A model generated the notes under the pieces. That model was given only the letters and a program-made list of their open reading frames with translations, was not told the origin of the DNA and ran no database searches. A DNA stretch of 64,000 bases, from positions 2,356,001 through 2,420,000 of the forward strand of contig NZ_CP109430.1 of assembly GCF_036250735.1 (NCBI RefSeq). Reading direction: 5' to 3'. The position numbers were made by a program, and so were the translations under genes. This DNA comes from Streptosporangium sp. NBC_01495 (GTDB lineage Bacteria; Actinomycetota; Actinomycetes; Streptosporangiales; Streptosporangiaceae). Below are positions 7,772 to 14,193 of this stretch, piece by piece; position 1 is the first letter of the stretch, and the number at the start of each line of letters is the position of its first letter.

Positions 7772-7994
7772 CAACCCCACCTCTTCCTGCCCGGCGCCGA
7801 CGAGAGCCGTCCGGCGAGCCGCCTCCCGAGCCTCATGAACCATCTTTCCCGCTCCCAGGGCACCGATTCGGCAAGATCGCCGAGAACCGGGAATCCTGCC
7901 GGGTGGTTTGGTGCCCTGGACCTCGACGCGGGCAGTCAATCATCCCGGCAGGCCATCACCCATGGATGGCAGGACACGAAGTCGGAAAGCACCT

Positions 7995-8028
7995 ACCGGC
8001 CGCCCTCGCGCGTGGTCGGGCGGCCGGT
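7995..8028 (-). terminator. Hairpin after the DUF397/HTH operon
   Basis: ACCGGCCGCCC (7995-8005) pairs with GGGCGGCCGGT (8018-8028), 11 bp. It lies 13 bases beyond the DUF397 stop on the minus strand. Confidence 0.6.
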
Positions 8029-8040
8029 GGGTGAGACCGT

Positions 8041-8280
8041 TCAGCCGAGGTCGAACTCGTCGGCCTTCACGCCGTTGACGAAGGCGTCCCACTCCGCGGG
8101 GGTGAAGAAGAGCTTGGGGCCTTCGGGGTCCTTGGAATCGCGTACGGCGATCAGGTCGGGGTGGTCGGCCTTGTGGGTGGGGCCGTCGGTGGTGTTTCTG
8201 AGCTCCGCGACCTCGACACAGTTTCCGCCGTTGCTGCCGGTAAAGCTTGACTTTTGCCACTTGGCGTTACTCAGGTCCAT
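8041..8280 (-). CDS. DUF397 domain protein
   Basis: 79 residues with the whole DUF397 signature: WQKSSFTGSNGGNCVEVAEL, IAVRDSKDPEGPKLFFTPAE and WDAFVNGVKADEFD. DUF397 proteins are small partners of Scr1-type HTH regulators in streptomycete development and antibiotic control. Its ATG overlaps the last 10 bases of the upstream HTH gene, so the pair is translationally coupled. Confidence 0.92.
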   Translation of the reverse strand: MDLSNAKWQKSSFTGSNGGNCVEVAELRNTTDGPTHKADHPDLIAVRDSKDPEGPKLFFTPAEWDAFVNGVKADEFDLG

Positions 8281-9053
8281 TTTTCCTCTGCTGTTCTTCT
8301 GATGAGGTCGATCGACATGCGCAAGGGCAACGCCTCTATGCGAATTGCCTCGAATTTTTCTACGGCTGTCGCTACATCTTCCTGATCGCTGGTAACCAGT
8401 CCGCGAACAGCCGTATCGAAATAAGCTATCTCGCTTCCGCCTTCCAGCGTAGCGATTACGAACCCCGCTTCGAGGCCCGCTCGCATACCTCCGAGAGGGA
8501 CGACCTGCACGCTGAAGCGAGGGGTGATGATCGACGCCAGATGTTCTAGCTGTTCACGCATGGTCTTGGGGGTTCCGATCAGACGATGCAACACCGCCTC
8601 GTCGATCACACAGCGGAGCAGTGGTGGCGCGGGGTCTTCTCGTTTGAACACCTCCTGCCGCGCCAGGCGAGCCTGTACGGCGGCCTCATCGCCATAGAGG
8701 ACTTCGAAGGCATAATCAGAGGTTTGGAGCAGCCCGGGGATCAGGATCGGTTCGTAGGTGCGCAGCACCGTCGCCGCCTGCTCCTTGTCCGGCCACTTCC
8801 CGAACCAGGCGGGGAAGACCTGCCCCTTCCGCCAATCAAGCAGCCTGGACAGCGCACTGCCGGTGCCGAGGATCGTGTCGCAGGTCTCGGCGAACTCAGG
8901 GCTGGCCGGGAGTTGCCCCGTCTCAACCCCGCTGATCAGGGATTCGCTGAAATGGATCTTTTCAGCGAGCTGGCCCTGGGTGAGGCCCGCCGCCTTCCGG
9001 TAGTGACGCAGCTCCCTGCCCCAGATTGCCTGAGGTGAGTAGAGGTCGGCCAT
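8271..9053 (-). CDS. Scr1-family HTH regulator with DUF5753
   Basis: 260 residues. An XRE-type HTH occupies about residues 10-65 (RKAAGLTQGQLAEKIHFSES, then LISGVETGQLPASPEF). DUF5753 follows (FPAWFGKWPDKEQAATVLRT, YEPILIPGLLQTSDYA, RFSVQVVPLGGMRAGLEAGF). The ATG at 9053 is preceded by AAGGAGGGC, fixing the start. It is transcribed with the DUF397 gene and lies divergent to a HATPase gene, the standard WhiJ/AbaA-like trio of actinomycetes. Ligand and targets are unknown. Confidence 0.92.
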   Translation of the reverse strand: MADLYSPQAIWGRELRHYRKAAGLTQGQLAEKIHFSESLISGVETGQLPASPEFAETCDTILGTGSALSRLLDWRKGQVFPAWFGKWPDKEQAATVLRTYEPILIPGLLQTSDYAFEVLYGDEAAVQARLARQEVFKREDPAPPLLRCVIDEAVLHRLIGTPKTMREQLEHLASIITPRFSVQVVPLGGMRAGLEAGFVIATLEGGSEIAYFDTAVRGLVTSDQEDVATAVEKFEAIRIEALPLRMSIDLIRRTAEEKWT

Positions 9054-9185
9054 GATGCCCTCCTTGCCGGAGTTCAACAAAAGGCTTGTGAACTCCAACC
9101 CGCGACCTTCGTAATCATTTCGCTACCAAGAGTAGTCACGTCTCGGCACGCTGAACATACGAAATCCGAGACGGAGAGAGAAACC

Positions 9186-9647
9186 ATGGAAGAGGTCCTC
9201 AAGGCGAGCGCGGCCCTGACCGAATATCGCTACACGATGAATCCCGGTCTCTCCCCGCTGGGAGAGAAGTGGATACCGCGCGAACCGAGAGCCGTCGCCT
9301 CCGCCCGCCGGTTCGTACACGACGTCGCCGCCGACTGGAACGCGACGGGAGACATTCCGGAAATCGCCGAACTCCTGGCCTCGGAACTCGTCACCAACGC
9401 CATCGCGTATGGCTCAACGGACACCTCTGTCGAGACTCCCATTCGCATCACGGTCAGCGGAGAAAAACAACTGCTCACCGTGGACGTCTACGATTCCTGC
9501 ATCGCGATCCCTCGCCTGAGGCGAGCCGACGACCTGGAAACAACCGGCCGGGGCCTCGCCATCGTCCAGAACCTCTCCCGCAACTGGGGCTGGACCCTCA
9601 ACCCCTACGGCAAGTCGGTCTGGTTTCAACTGCTGGCCTGGCCATAG
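9186..9647 (+). CDS. HATPase_c_2 (anti-sigma/RsbW-like) ATP-binding protein
   Basis: 153 residues. The GHKL ATPase fold is shown by RRFVHDVAADW, the N-box ELLASELVTNAIAYG, LTVDVYDSC in the G1 position, and TTGRGLAIVQNLSRNWGW as the G2 box. This class includes streptomycete anti-sigma factors and the regulatory partners of Scr1/DUF397 pairs. It is divergent from the HTH/DUF397 operon with a 132-base gap holding both promoters. The ATG is preceded by GAGAGAAACC. Confidence 0.88.
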   Translation: MEEVLKASAALTEYRYTMNPGLSPLGEKWIPREPRAVASARRFVHDVAADWNATGDIPEIAELLASELVTNAIAYGSTDTSVETPIRITVSGEKQLLTVDVYDSCIAIPRLRRADDLETTGRGLAIVQNLSRNWGWTLNPYGKSVWFQLLAWP

Positions 9648-9873
9648 GTGGAGAAGCAGGTTGGGCCTGCTTGCGGAGCGGCAGGAGTTCGCCCTTGAGC
9701 CGCTCGGCCTCGGCCAGGACGTCCTTCTTCGTGGGCTCAAGCACGCAGTCGATCCGCCGCGGCACGGTGAAGGGCAGGATGGCCTTGCCGTACTCCGACC
9801 GCCGGTAATCACCGCGTAGCGGGTCGGCGACCGACCAGATGAAGTCCGCGTACTTCTGGTGGTTGCCGCTCAA
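9598..9873 (-). pseudogene. Truncated HsdM (type I methylase) N-terminus
   Basis: A TTG start (9873) with GGGG nearby opens a frame that matches the HsdM N-terminal domain: MSGNHQKYADFIWSVADPLR, GDYRRSEYGKAILPFTVPRR, then IDCVLEPTKKDVLAEAERLK. The match stops after about 65 residues and the frame ends with unrelated sequence. The methylase core (NPPF motif) and HsdS/HsdR are absent. It is the residue of a deleted type I restriction-modification operon. Confidence 0.8.
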
Positions 9874-10067
9874 TGGATCCCCTTCACGTCGTCCTGCGAG
9901 GCCGATCGGACCGTACCGAGTCGCACCCCCGACGCAACGTCCAGGAACGTGCCGTCGACCCCCTCGCCACGTGCTCTGCCCGACAACGCTGGAAATGGTG
10001 TTCCATCATCCGTGAGGGCGGCAACCATTGGTTCCTTCGACGCATCCCAGTCACTTGGAGTATCCAA
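9870..10067 (-). CDS. Short unknown open frame upstream of the HsdM remnant
   Basis: 65 codons whose stop overlaps the HsdM TTG start (TTGA). The product (MDTPSDWDASKEPMVAALTD, then DGTPFPALSGRARGEGVDGT) has no recognised family. It may be another scrap of the deleted restriction locus. Support is weak. Confidence 0.25.
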   Translation of the reverse strand: MDTPSDWDASKEPMVAALTDDGTPFPALSGRARGEGVDGTFLDVASGVRLGTVRSASQDDVKGIH

Positions 10068-10122
10068 GTGCTCACGGAATTAGATCGAAGACCTGCGAGA
10101 CGCCTCGTCGTACAGTGAAGAT

Positions 10123-10353
10123 ATGGCCATGTTGACTGTTGAGATCGACTCGGACACGGAGAGGATTCTCTCCGAGCTGACCTCCGAGGGCAGGTCCACC
10201 ACCGATGTGATCCGTGAGGCGATCCAGGTGGCGGGACGACTCCGCTGGCTGGAACAGGCGCGCGCCGACGCGGAAAGACTGGCCAATGACCCGGATGATC
10301 TGGCCGAGATCCGGGCGATCCACCGTGAGTTCGGTGACGCGGATGCGGGGTGA
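10123..10353 (+). CDS. Antitoxin, ribbon-helix-helix type (MazE-like)
   Basis: 76 residues. The N-terminus MLTVEIDSDTERILSELTSE followed by GRSTTDVIREAIQVAGRL fits a ribbon-helix-helix DNA-binding antitoxin. The C-terminal half is acidic (RLANDPDDLAEIRAIHREFG), suited to wrapping around a toxin. It overlaps the following MazF/PemK gene by 11 bases. Confidence 0.8.
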   Translation: MAMLTVEIDSDTERILSELTSEGRSTTDVIREAIQVAGRLRWLEQARADAERLANDPDDLAEIRAIHREFGDADAG

Positions 10354-10681
10354 CGTCTACCGGTTACGCGCTCTCCGCGACACGGTCGGTCACGAGCAGC
10401 GAGGCGAACGATTCGCGGTGGTGTTGCAGTCGGATGCCTTCGCCACACTCTCCACCCTGGTTGTCGCCCCCACCTCGACCAGCGCGGGTCCTGCGATTTT
10501 CCGTCCTGAGATCGAACTGAACGGCAAGGCGACTCGCGTGCTCGTCGACCAGATGAGATCCACCGACCTCTCCCGGCTTGGAGACTTCGCGGACCGCCTC
10601 GACCCAGGCGAGATCCACGAGATCGGCAGAACGTTGCACGGCTTCCTCGGTCTGCTCTGCAGAGACAACAGGGAGTCGTAG
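10343..10681 (+). CDS. MazF/PemK family endoribonuclease toxin
   Basis: 112 residues starting at ATG 10343 inside the antitoxin gene. MazF features: MRGDVYRLRALRDTVGHEQRG, RFAVVLQSDAF, STLVVAPTSTSA, the conserved core RVLVDQMRSTDLSRLGDF and a C-terminal helix (IHEIGRTLHGFLGL). The family cleaves single-stranded mRNA at short motifs. The overlapping order antitoxin-toxin is standard for type II systems. Confidence 0.88.
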   Translation: MRGDVYRLRALRDTVGHEQRGERFAVVLQSDAFATLSTLVVAPTSTSAGPAIFRPEIELNGKATRVLVDQMRSTDLSRLGDFADRLDPGEIHEIGRTLHGFLGLLCRDNRES

Positions 10682-10720
10682 CGACCTGTATGAGCGGATC
10701 AGGGCAACGCCGTCATCCGT

Positions 10721-10760
10721 CCCATCCGATCCGGACACCTCAGTGGCCGGATCGGATGGG
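10721..10760. terminator. Bidirectional terminator hairpin
   Basis: CCCATCCGATCCGG (10721-10734) pairs perfectly with CCGGATCGGATGGG (10747-10760), 14 bp with a 12-nt loop. It lies between the convergent toxin (+) and secreted protein (-) genes. Confidence 0.8.
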
Positions 10761-10804
10761 GGCGGACGCGGGAACCGGCCGCTTTCGATCCTGTGAGAGA
10801 CGCG

Positions 10805-11140
10805 TCAGCCGGTCGTGCGGAAGCTCCGGCCGTCGAAGCCGATGAAGCTGTGGATGTCGTTGGCGGGGAAGGTGAGTGCCTGACCCGTGCAGTCCGTCGT
10901 CCGGTAGACCAGGATGGACGTGTCGGTGTTGTTGAACTCGGAGTGCACCGTGAACGGCAGCGTCGTGCAACCGGTCCCCGGGTTCGCGTAGGTCACGGAC
11001 TGGCCGGTGAAGGCGCCGGACCAGAAGGTGACGCCCGAAGGCGACGAGTTCGCGGCGGCGGGGGCGGCGGTGGCGAGCACGGCGCAGAGCGAGGCGGCGC
11101 TCGCGAGGCCCAGTGCGATCTTGACCTTGAAAGTAGACAT
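10805..11140 (-). CDS. Small secreted protein, crystallin/I36-like
   Basis: 111 residues; ATG 11140 with GGAAG upstream. The signal peptide is MSTFKVKIALGLASAASLCA ending near APAAANS. The mature part of about 80 residues has four aromatic/Gly-rich strands (VTFWSGAFTGQSVTYANPG) and two cysteines (NPGTGCTT, TTDCTGQ) that could form a disulfide. It resembles small beta/gamma-crystallin or peptidase-inhibitor-I36-like secreted proteins of actinomycetes, but the match is by pattern only. Confidence 0.65.
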   Translation of the reverse strand: MSTFKVKIALGLASAASLCAVLATAAPAAANSSPSGVTFWSGAFTGQSVTYANPGTGCTTLPFTVHSEFNNTDTSILVYRTTDCTGQALTFPANDIHSFIGFDGRSFRTTG

Positions 11141-11248
11141 GGTTTCTTCCCCTTGTCTGCAACGGTGCGGCGAAGCGTCGCACCTACGGTGTCCGCCGCT
11201 GAAGATGACCTGAAGGGCGACGCGACCATTGTGTTGAACTTTCAAGTA

Positions 11249-12727
11249 TCAATGATCCTTCCTATCGCGTACGGAGGCAACCGGCCGCAGGGCGAGCGAT
11301 TCCAGGAGTTTCGCGACCCGCTCCACGTCGGCCTCGGTGGTGCGCCAGTTGCTGAACGCGGCGCGCAACGCGGGCACCCCCTCGTGGACGGTCGGCGTGA
11401 GGAAGGCCTCACCGGACTCGGTGATCGCCTCGGCCACCTCACCGATCCGGGCCGGGGTCGGGGAGGAGGCGAGGGTGAAGCAGACCACGTTGAGCCGGAC
11501 GGGGGCGAGCAGCCGGTAGGCGGGCATCGCGGAGATCCGCTCGCCGAGCCCGGCGGCGAGGGCGACGCAGCGCCGGACGATCTCCGCGTGCCCCTCGCGC
11601 CCGTACGCGGCCAGGGTGAACCAGGCCGGCAGCGCACGCAGGCGCCGTGAGTTCTCCGGCGTCAGGTGCACGAAGTCGGGGTCGTCGCCCACCGGGGTGA
11701 GATAGGCGGCGGAGTTCTGGAAGACGCGGGCCTGCAGATCGCGGCGGCGGGTGAAGTGGATCGCGCTGTCGTAGGGCACGTTCAGCCACTTGTGCAGGTC
11801 CACGCAGACCGAGTCGGCCTCCCCGAGGCCCGCGACGAGGTGGGCGTGCTCGGGGGAGAGCACGGCGAAGGCACCGAACGCGGCATCCACGTGCAGCCAG
11901 AACCGGTGATGCTCGCGCAGGGCCGCGATGGCGCGCAGGTCGTCGTAGTCGACGGTGTTCACCGTGCCGGAGTTGGCGACCACGATCGCCGGCGCGCCGT
12001 CCAGCCGGTCGAGCTCCTCGGCGAGCCGGTCCACGTCCACCGCCTCCCGGCCTGGCAGGAGGCCGACCCGCCGGATCGCCGACCGTCCCAGGCCGAGCAT
12101 GGACAGCGACTTGACGACGCTGGAGTGAGGGCTTCCCGACAGCACCGTCACCGGCCCGAGCGCGGCGGCGCCCTCCTCGGCCGGCGACACGCCGCGCAGC
12201 TCGCCCAGCCACTCCCTGGCGACCGCCAGGCCCGCGAAGTTGGACATGGTCGCGCCGCTGACGAACGTCCCCTCGTGCTCGGGCGGCAGTCCGAAGAGGT
12301 CGCGCAGCCAGACGGCCGTCTCCCGTTCGAGGTCCGGGGCGAGCGAGTCCATACCCGAGGTGGGGTTCTGGTCGAGGGTGCCGGTCAGCCAGTCGCCCGC
12401 CAGCGCGGCGGGCGTCACGCCACCCGTGACGAAGCCCAGGTAACGGCCGGAACCGGCCGCGAAGCCCGGCTCCCACCGGCGCGAGAACTCCTCCATCGCC
12501 CCTTCCACGCCGATCCCCGTCTCCGGCAGGGACGTGGGCGCGGGTCTCACCGGTGTCCGCGCCACCGGCCGGTCGCCGAGCCCGGCGAGGAGGCGCACGG
12601 CGTACGCGCGGGTGGCCTCCAGCAGCTCGGGGACGCGGTCGCGGTCGGCCTCGAGCGACCGGTGGCCGCCGCCGGTGTGTGACGGTTCGTGGGTGTGCGG
12701 AGTGCCCGCGTCGTGTCTGGCGTCCAT
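11249..12727 (-). CDS. PLP-dependent group II decarboxylase (aromatic-L-amino-acid decarboxylase-like)
   Basis: 492 residues, typical for the family. The PLP-binding Lys lies in VCVDLHKWLNVPYDSA, the preceding conserved His/Asp in FWLHVDAAFGAFAVL, and the cofactor-contact segment in VLSGSPHSSVVKSLSMLGLG. The fold matches L-DOPA/tryptophan/histidine decarboxylases; the substrate cannot be assigned. It is monocistronic. A TAACGT -10-like element ends six bases before the ATG, so the transcript may be leaderless. Confidence 0.88.
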   Translation of the reverse strand: MDARHDAGTPHTHEPSHTGGGHRSLEADRDRVPELLEATRAYAVRLLAGLGDRPVARTPVRPAPTSLPETGIGVEGAMEEFSRRWEPGFAAGSGRYLGFVTGGVTPAALAGDWLTGTLDQNPTSGMDSLAPDLERETAVWLRDLFGLPPEHEGTFVSGATMSNFAGLAVAREWLGELRGVSPAEEGAAALGPVTVLSGSPHSSVVKSLSMLGLGRSAIRRVGLLPGREAVDVDRLAEELDRLDGAPAIVVANSGTVNTVDYDDLRAIAALREHHRFWLHVDAAFGAFAVLSPEHAHLVAGLGEADSVCVDLHKWLNVPYDSAIHFTRRRDLQARVFQNSAAYLTPVGDDPDFVHLTPENSRRLRALPAWFTLAAYGREGHAEIVRRCVALAAGLGERISAMPAYRLLAPVRLNVVCFTLASSPTPARIGEVAEAITESGEAFLTPTVHEGVPALRAAFSNWRTTEADVERVAKLLESLALRPVASVRDRKDH

Positions 12728-13023
12728 TCTTCGACGTTACGGGACGGTCCTGCTGGTCATCGTCCAATCACGGCAAACCGGATCAGTGCCCGAGCCCCGC
12801 ACCGCCCCCGCCGAGACCCTCGGCCGGGTCGTCGGGTCGTCGGGCGGCTCAGGCCGGCCATCAGGCCTGGAGGGACCGCCGCCCGCGACTCCTGGGCGCA
12901 CCCGCCGCATCCCGGAGGGCGGTCTCAGGGCTGGACGCGCCGCGATTCCCGCTCCCGCGAGGGACGGTGAGCCCATGGACGTGAGCTCACAGACATCGGC
13001 TCAGGAACGTCGGCTCACGGACG
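12728..13023. other. Intergenic region with short tandem repeats
   Basis: No gene seen. Around 12973-13030 a roughly 14-nt unit (GACGTCAGCTCAC-like) occurs four times with variation, ending at the stop of the downstream small gene. Confidence 0.4.
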
Positions 13024-13284
13024 TCAGCTCACGAAGGAGATGGACGGGCGGACCCGGACGACCTCGCCCAGCGCCCAGCGCATCCGGCTCGCGTACGCCT
13101 CGGGATGGTCCCCGGCCTCCTGGGCGACGAGGGCCGCGCAACCGGAGAGATCCGCGTGGCGGGCACGGAGCTGACCTTCGATGATCATGCGCACCTGGTC
13201 CGGAGAGGGGTGGTCCGAGGCCTGCAGCGCGGAGACGAAGAGAACCTGTGCCAGATCGGACACATTCATCGGGGTCGTCATCAT
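13024..13284 (-). CDS. Hypothetical small protein (Arg/Ala-rich, helical)
   Basis: 86 residues, no recognised domain. MTTPMNVSDLAQVLFVSALQ, SPDQVRMIIEGQLRARHADL and MRWALGEVVRVRPS suggest a helical soluble protein. Two adjacent ATG codons (13284, 13281) follow AGGAAAGGATCAC, a good ribosome site. It is the last gene before the Y RNA array and points away from it, so its promoter lies between the two. Confidence 0.6.
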   Translation of the reverse strand: MMTTPMNVSDLAQVLFVSALQASDHPSPDQVRMIIEGQLRARHADLSGCAALVAQEAGDHPEAYASRMRWALGEVVRVRPSISFVS

Positions 13285-13432
13285 GTGATCCTTTCCTGGG
13301 AGGCGGGGGAGGGCCTGTGGGATCCCCGCCGCGTCCCCGTCAGTCGTTCACCCCTCCATCATCCCTCCGGGGACCGACATTTTCCCCCCGTCACCGACCC
13401 CTTCCACCCCTATTTTCCGGCGAATAATGAGA

Positions 13433-13460
13433 TGTGACGCGCGGCAGTGGCGGCTACCGT
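13433..13460 (+). promoter_or_regulatory. Candidate promoter of the Y RNA array
   Basis: TGTGAC (13433-13438), 16-nt spacer, TACCGT (13455-13460) fits a loose actinobacterial vegetative promoter and would start transcription near 13467, about 95 bases before the first Y RNA. A hairpin CCGGAG-CCGT-CTCCGG follows at 13517-13532. A second possible -10 (GGATAAC) lies at 13552-13558. None is proven. Confidence 0.35.
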
Positions 13461-13562
13461 TGGAAACGCCTCGGAGTTCGGAAACGAAACCGGCCGTCCA
13501 TCGCGGGAAGGGCGCGCCGGAGCCGTCTCCGGAATGCGAGGCTCCGACAACTGGATAACACG

Positions 13563-13698
13563 CTTCCCCGGTGCGAAGGCCGCGGATACTTCGCTCTTCC
13601 AAAGCGAGGGTCCGGGTTCGACTCCCGGCTCCGGCTCAGGGCCGGTGTGGTGTAACGGCAGCACGTCAGGCCCGCGGCCGACCTTGACCTCGGGGAAG
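13563..13698 (+). ncRNA. Y RNA 1 (YrlA-type) with permuted tRNA-Gly(UCC)-like domain
   Basis: The ends form the Ro60-binding stem: CTTCCCCG (13563-70) pairs with CGGGGAAG (13691-98), and GGCCGCGG (13578-85) with CCGCGGCC (13672-79). Between them are the conserved GGTGCGAAGG and CCTTGACC strands of Y RNAs. The stem encloses a tRNA in circularly permuted order. First is an anticodon-like hairpin, TCGCT-CTTCCAA-AGCGA (13591-13607; loop anticodon UCC). Then come a T arm CCGGG-TTCGACT-CCCGG, an acceptor stem CTCCGGC/GCCGGTG (one T-T mismatch) capped by TCAGG, and a D arm GTG-TAACGGCAG-CAC with the GG and A residues that contact the T loop. It points the same way as the Ro60 gene. Confidence 0.85.
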
Positions 13699-13714
13699 TC
13701 CACACATTCACAGA

Positions 13715-13862
13715 GACCTTCCCGGTGCGAAGGCAACGGTTACTTCGATTCGAGATCGAGCGGACCGGGTTCGATTCCCGGCGCGCCGCCCAAACCCGTG
13801 CGGCGCGTGGTGTAAAGGCAGCACGCTTTCGTTCCGTCGCCGACTCCGATCTCGGGAAGGTC
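13715..13862 (+). ncRNA. Y RNA 2 (YrlA-type) with permuted tRNA-like domain, CGA loop
   Basis: Terminal stem GACCTTCCCG (13715-24) with CGGGAAGGTC (13853-62), 10 bp. Inner stem GGCAACGG/CCGTCGCC has one mismatch. The Y-type internal strands are GGTGCGAAGG and GACTCCGATCT. The enclosed domain has a hairpin TTCGA-TTCGAGA-TCGAG (anticodon position CGA), T arm CCGGG-TTCGATT-CCCGG (13765-81), and an 8-bp perfect acceptor stem CGCGCCGC/GCGGCGCG (13782-89, 13800-07) capped by a 10-nt loop. The D arm is GTG-TAAAGGCAG-CAC (13810-24). The acceptor halves pair only with each other and not with those of unit 1, which proves the permuted reading. Confidence 0.85.
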
Positions 13863-13877
13863 AGATAAAACGTCCAC

Positions 13878-13995
13878 GCACCTCCCGGTGCGCCGATCGC
13901 GGTTACTTCCAGGTTCGACTCCTGGCGGCTCCACTCAGCGGGGCCGCCGCCCGGCAGGCCGGGCACACCGCGGTCACCTCGATCTCGGGAGGAGC
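13878..13995 (+). ncRNA. Y RNA 3, reduced tRNA-like domain lacking anticodon arm
   Basis: Terminal stem CCTCCCG (13881-87) with CGGGAGG (13986-92), extendable by two pairs past an A-A mismatch. Inner stem GATCGCGG/CCGCGGTC. Y-type strands GGTGCG and CACCTCGATCT. After the shared GGTTACTTC junction there is directly a T arm CCAGG-TTCGACT-CCTGG (13909-25), then a 7-bp acceptor stem CGGCTCC/GGGGCCG (13926-32, 13940-46) with loop ACTCAGC. The D arm is replaced by a plain hairpin GCCCGG-CAGG-CCGGGC. No anticodon hairpin exists. It is the shortest and most derived member of the array. Confidence 0.8.
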
Positions 13996-14002
13996 ACGGC
14001 TT

Positions 14003-14150
14003 CACGTGCGTGCCCGGTGCGCAGGGGAGGGTTACTTCCACTGTTAATGGGGTTGTCGCCGGTTCGAGTCCGGTCGCGGTTCCGGCCGCGTAGCTCAGTC
14101 AGGAAGAGCGCCTGTACCTTCCTCGCTTCGACCTCGGGCACGCCCACGTG
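14003..14150 (+). ncRNA. Y RNA 4 (YrlA-type) with permuted tRNA-Asn(GUU)-like domain
   Basis: Terminal stem CACGTG-CGTGCCCG (14003-16) with CGGGCACG-CC-CACGTG (14135-50), 14 bp with a two-base bulge. Y strands GGTGCGCAGG and GCTTCGACCT. The enclosed domain has hairpin TTCCA-CTGTTAA-TGGGG (14036-52; loop identical to a tRNA-Asn anticodon loop, GUU). T arm GCCGG-TTCGAGT-CCGGT (14058-74) and acceptor CGCGG/CCGCG follow, capped by TTCCGG. The full canonical D arm is GCTC-AGTCAGGAA-GAGC (14093-14109). The TAGCTCAGT segment is indistinguishable from a true tRNA 5' half. The Ro60 start codon lies 44 bases downstream with no terminator between. Confidence 0.85.
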
Positions 14151-14193
14151 AAGACGGAGCGCTCGTACGGAACTCGCAGAGAAAGGCCCGTCC

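Noticed and set aside
13590..14120. A cluster of ordinary tRNA genes (Gly, Ser, Asn, Gln)
   Set aside because: T arms, D arms and anticodon loops are present, but in 5'-3' order the 5' half of one unit does not pair with the 3' half of the next. Acceptor stems close only in the permuted order, and Ro-type stems with conserved Y RNA strands enclose each unit.
13563..14150. CRISPR array
   Set aside because: The similar segments are 118-148 nt units with internal base pairing and differing sequence, not short identical repeats with unique spacers, and no cas genes are near.
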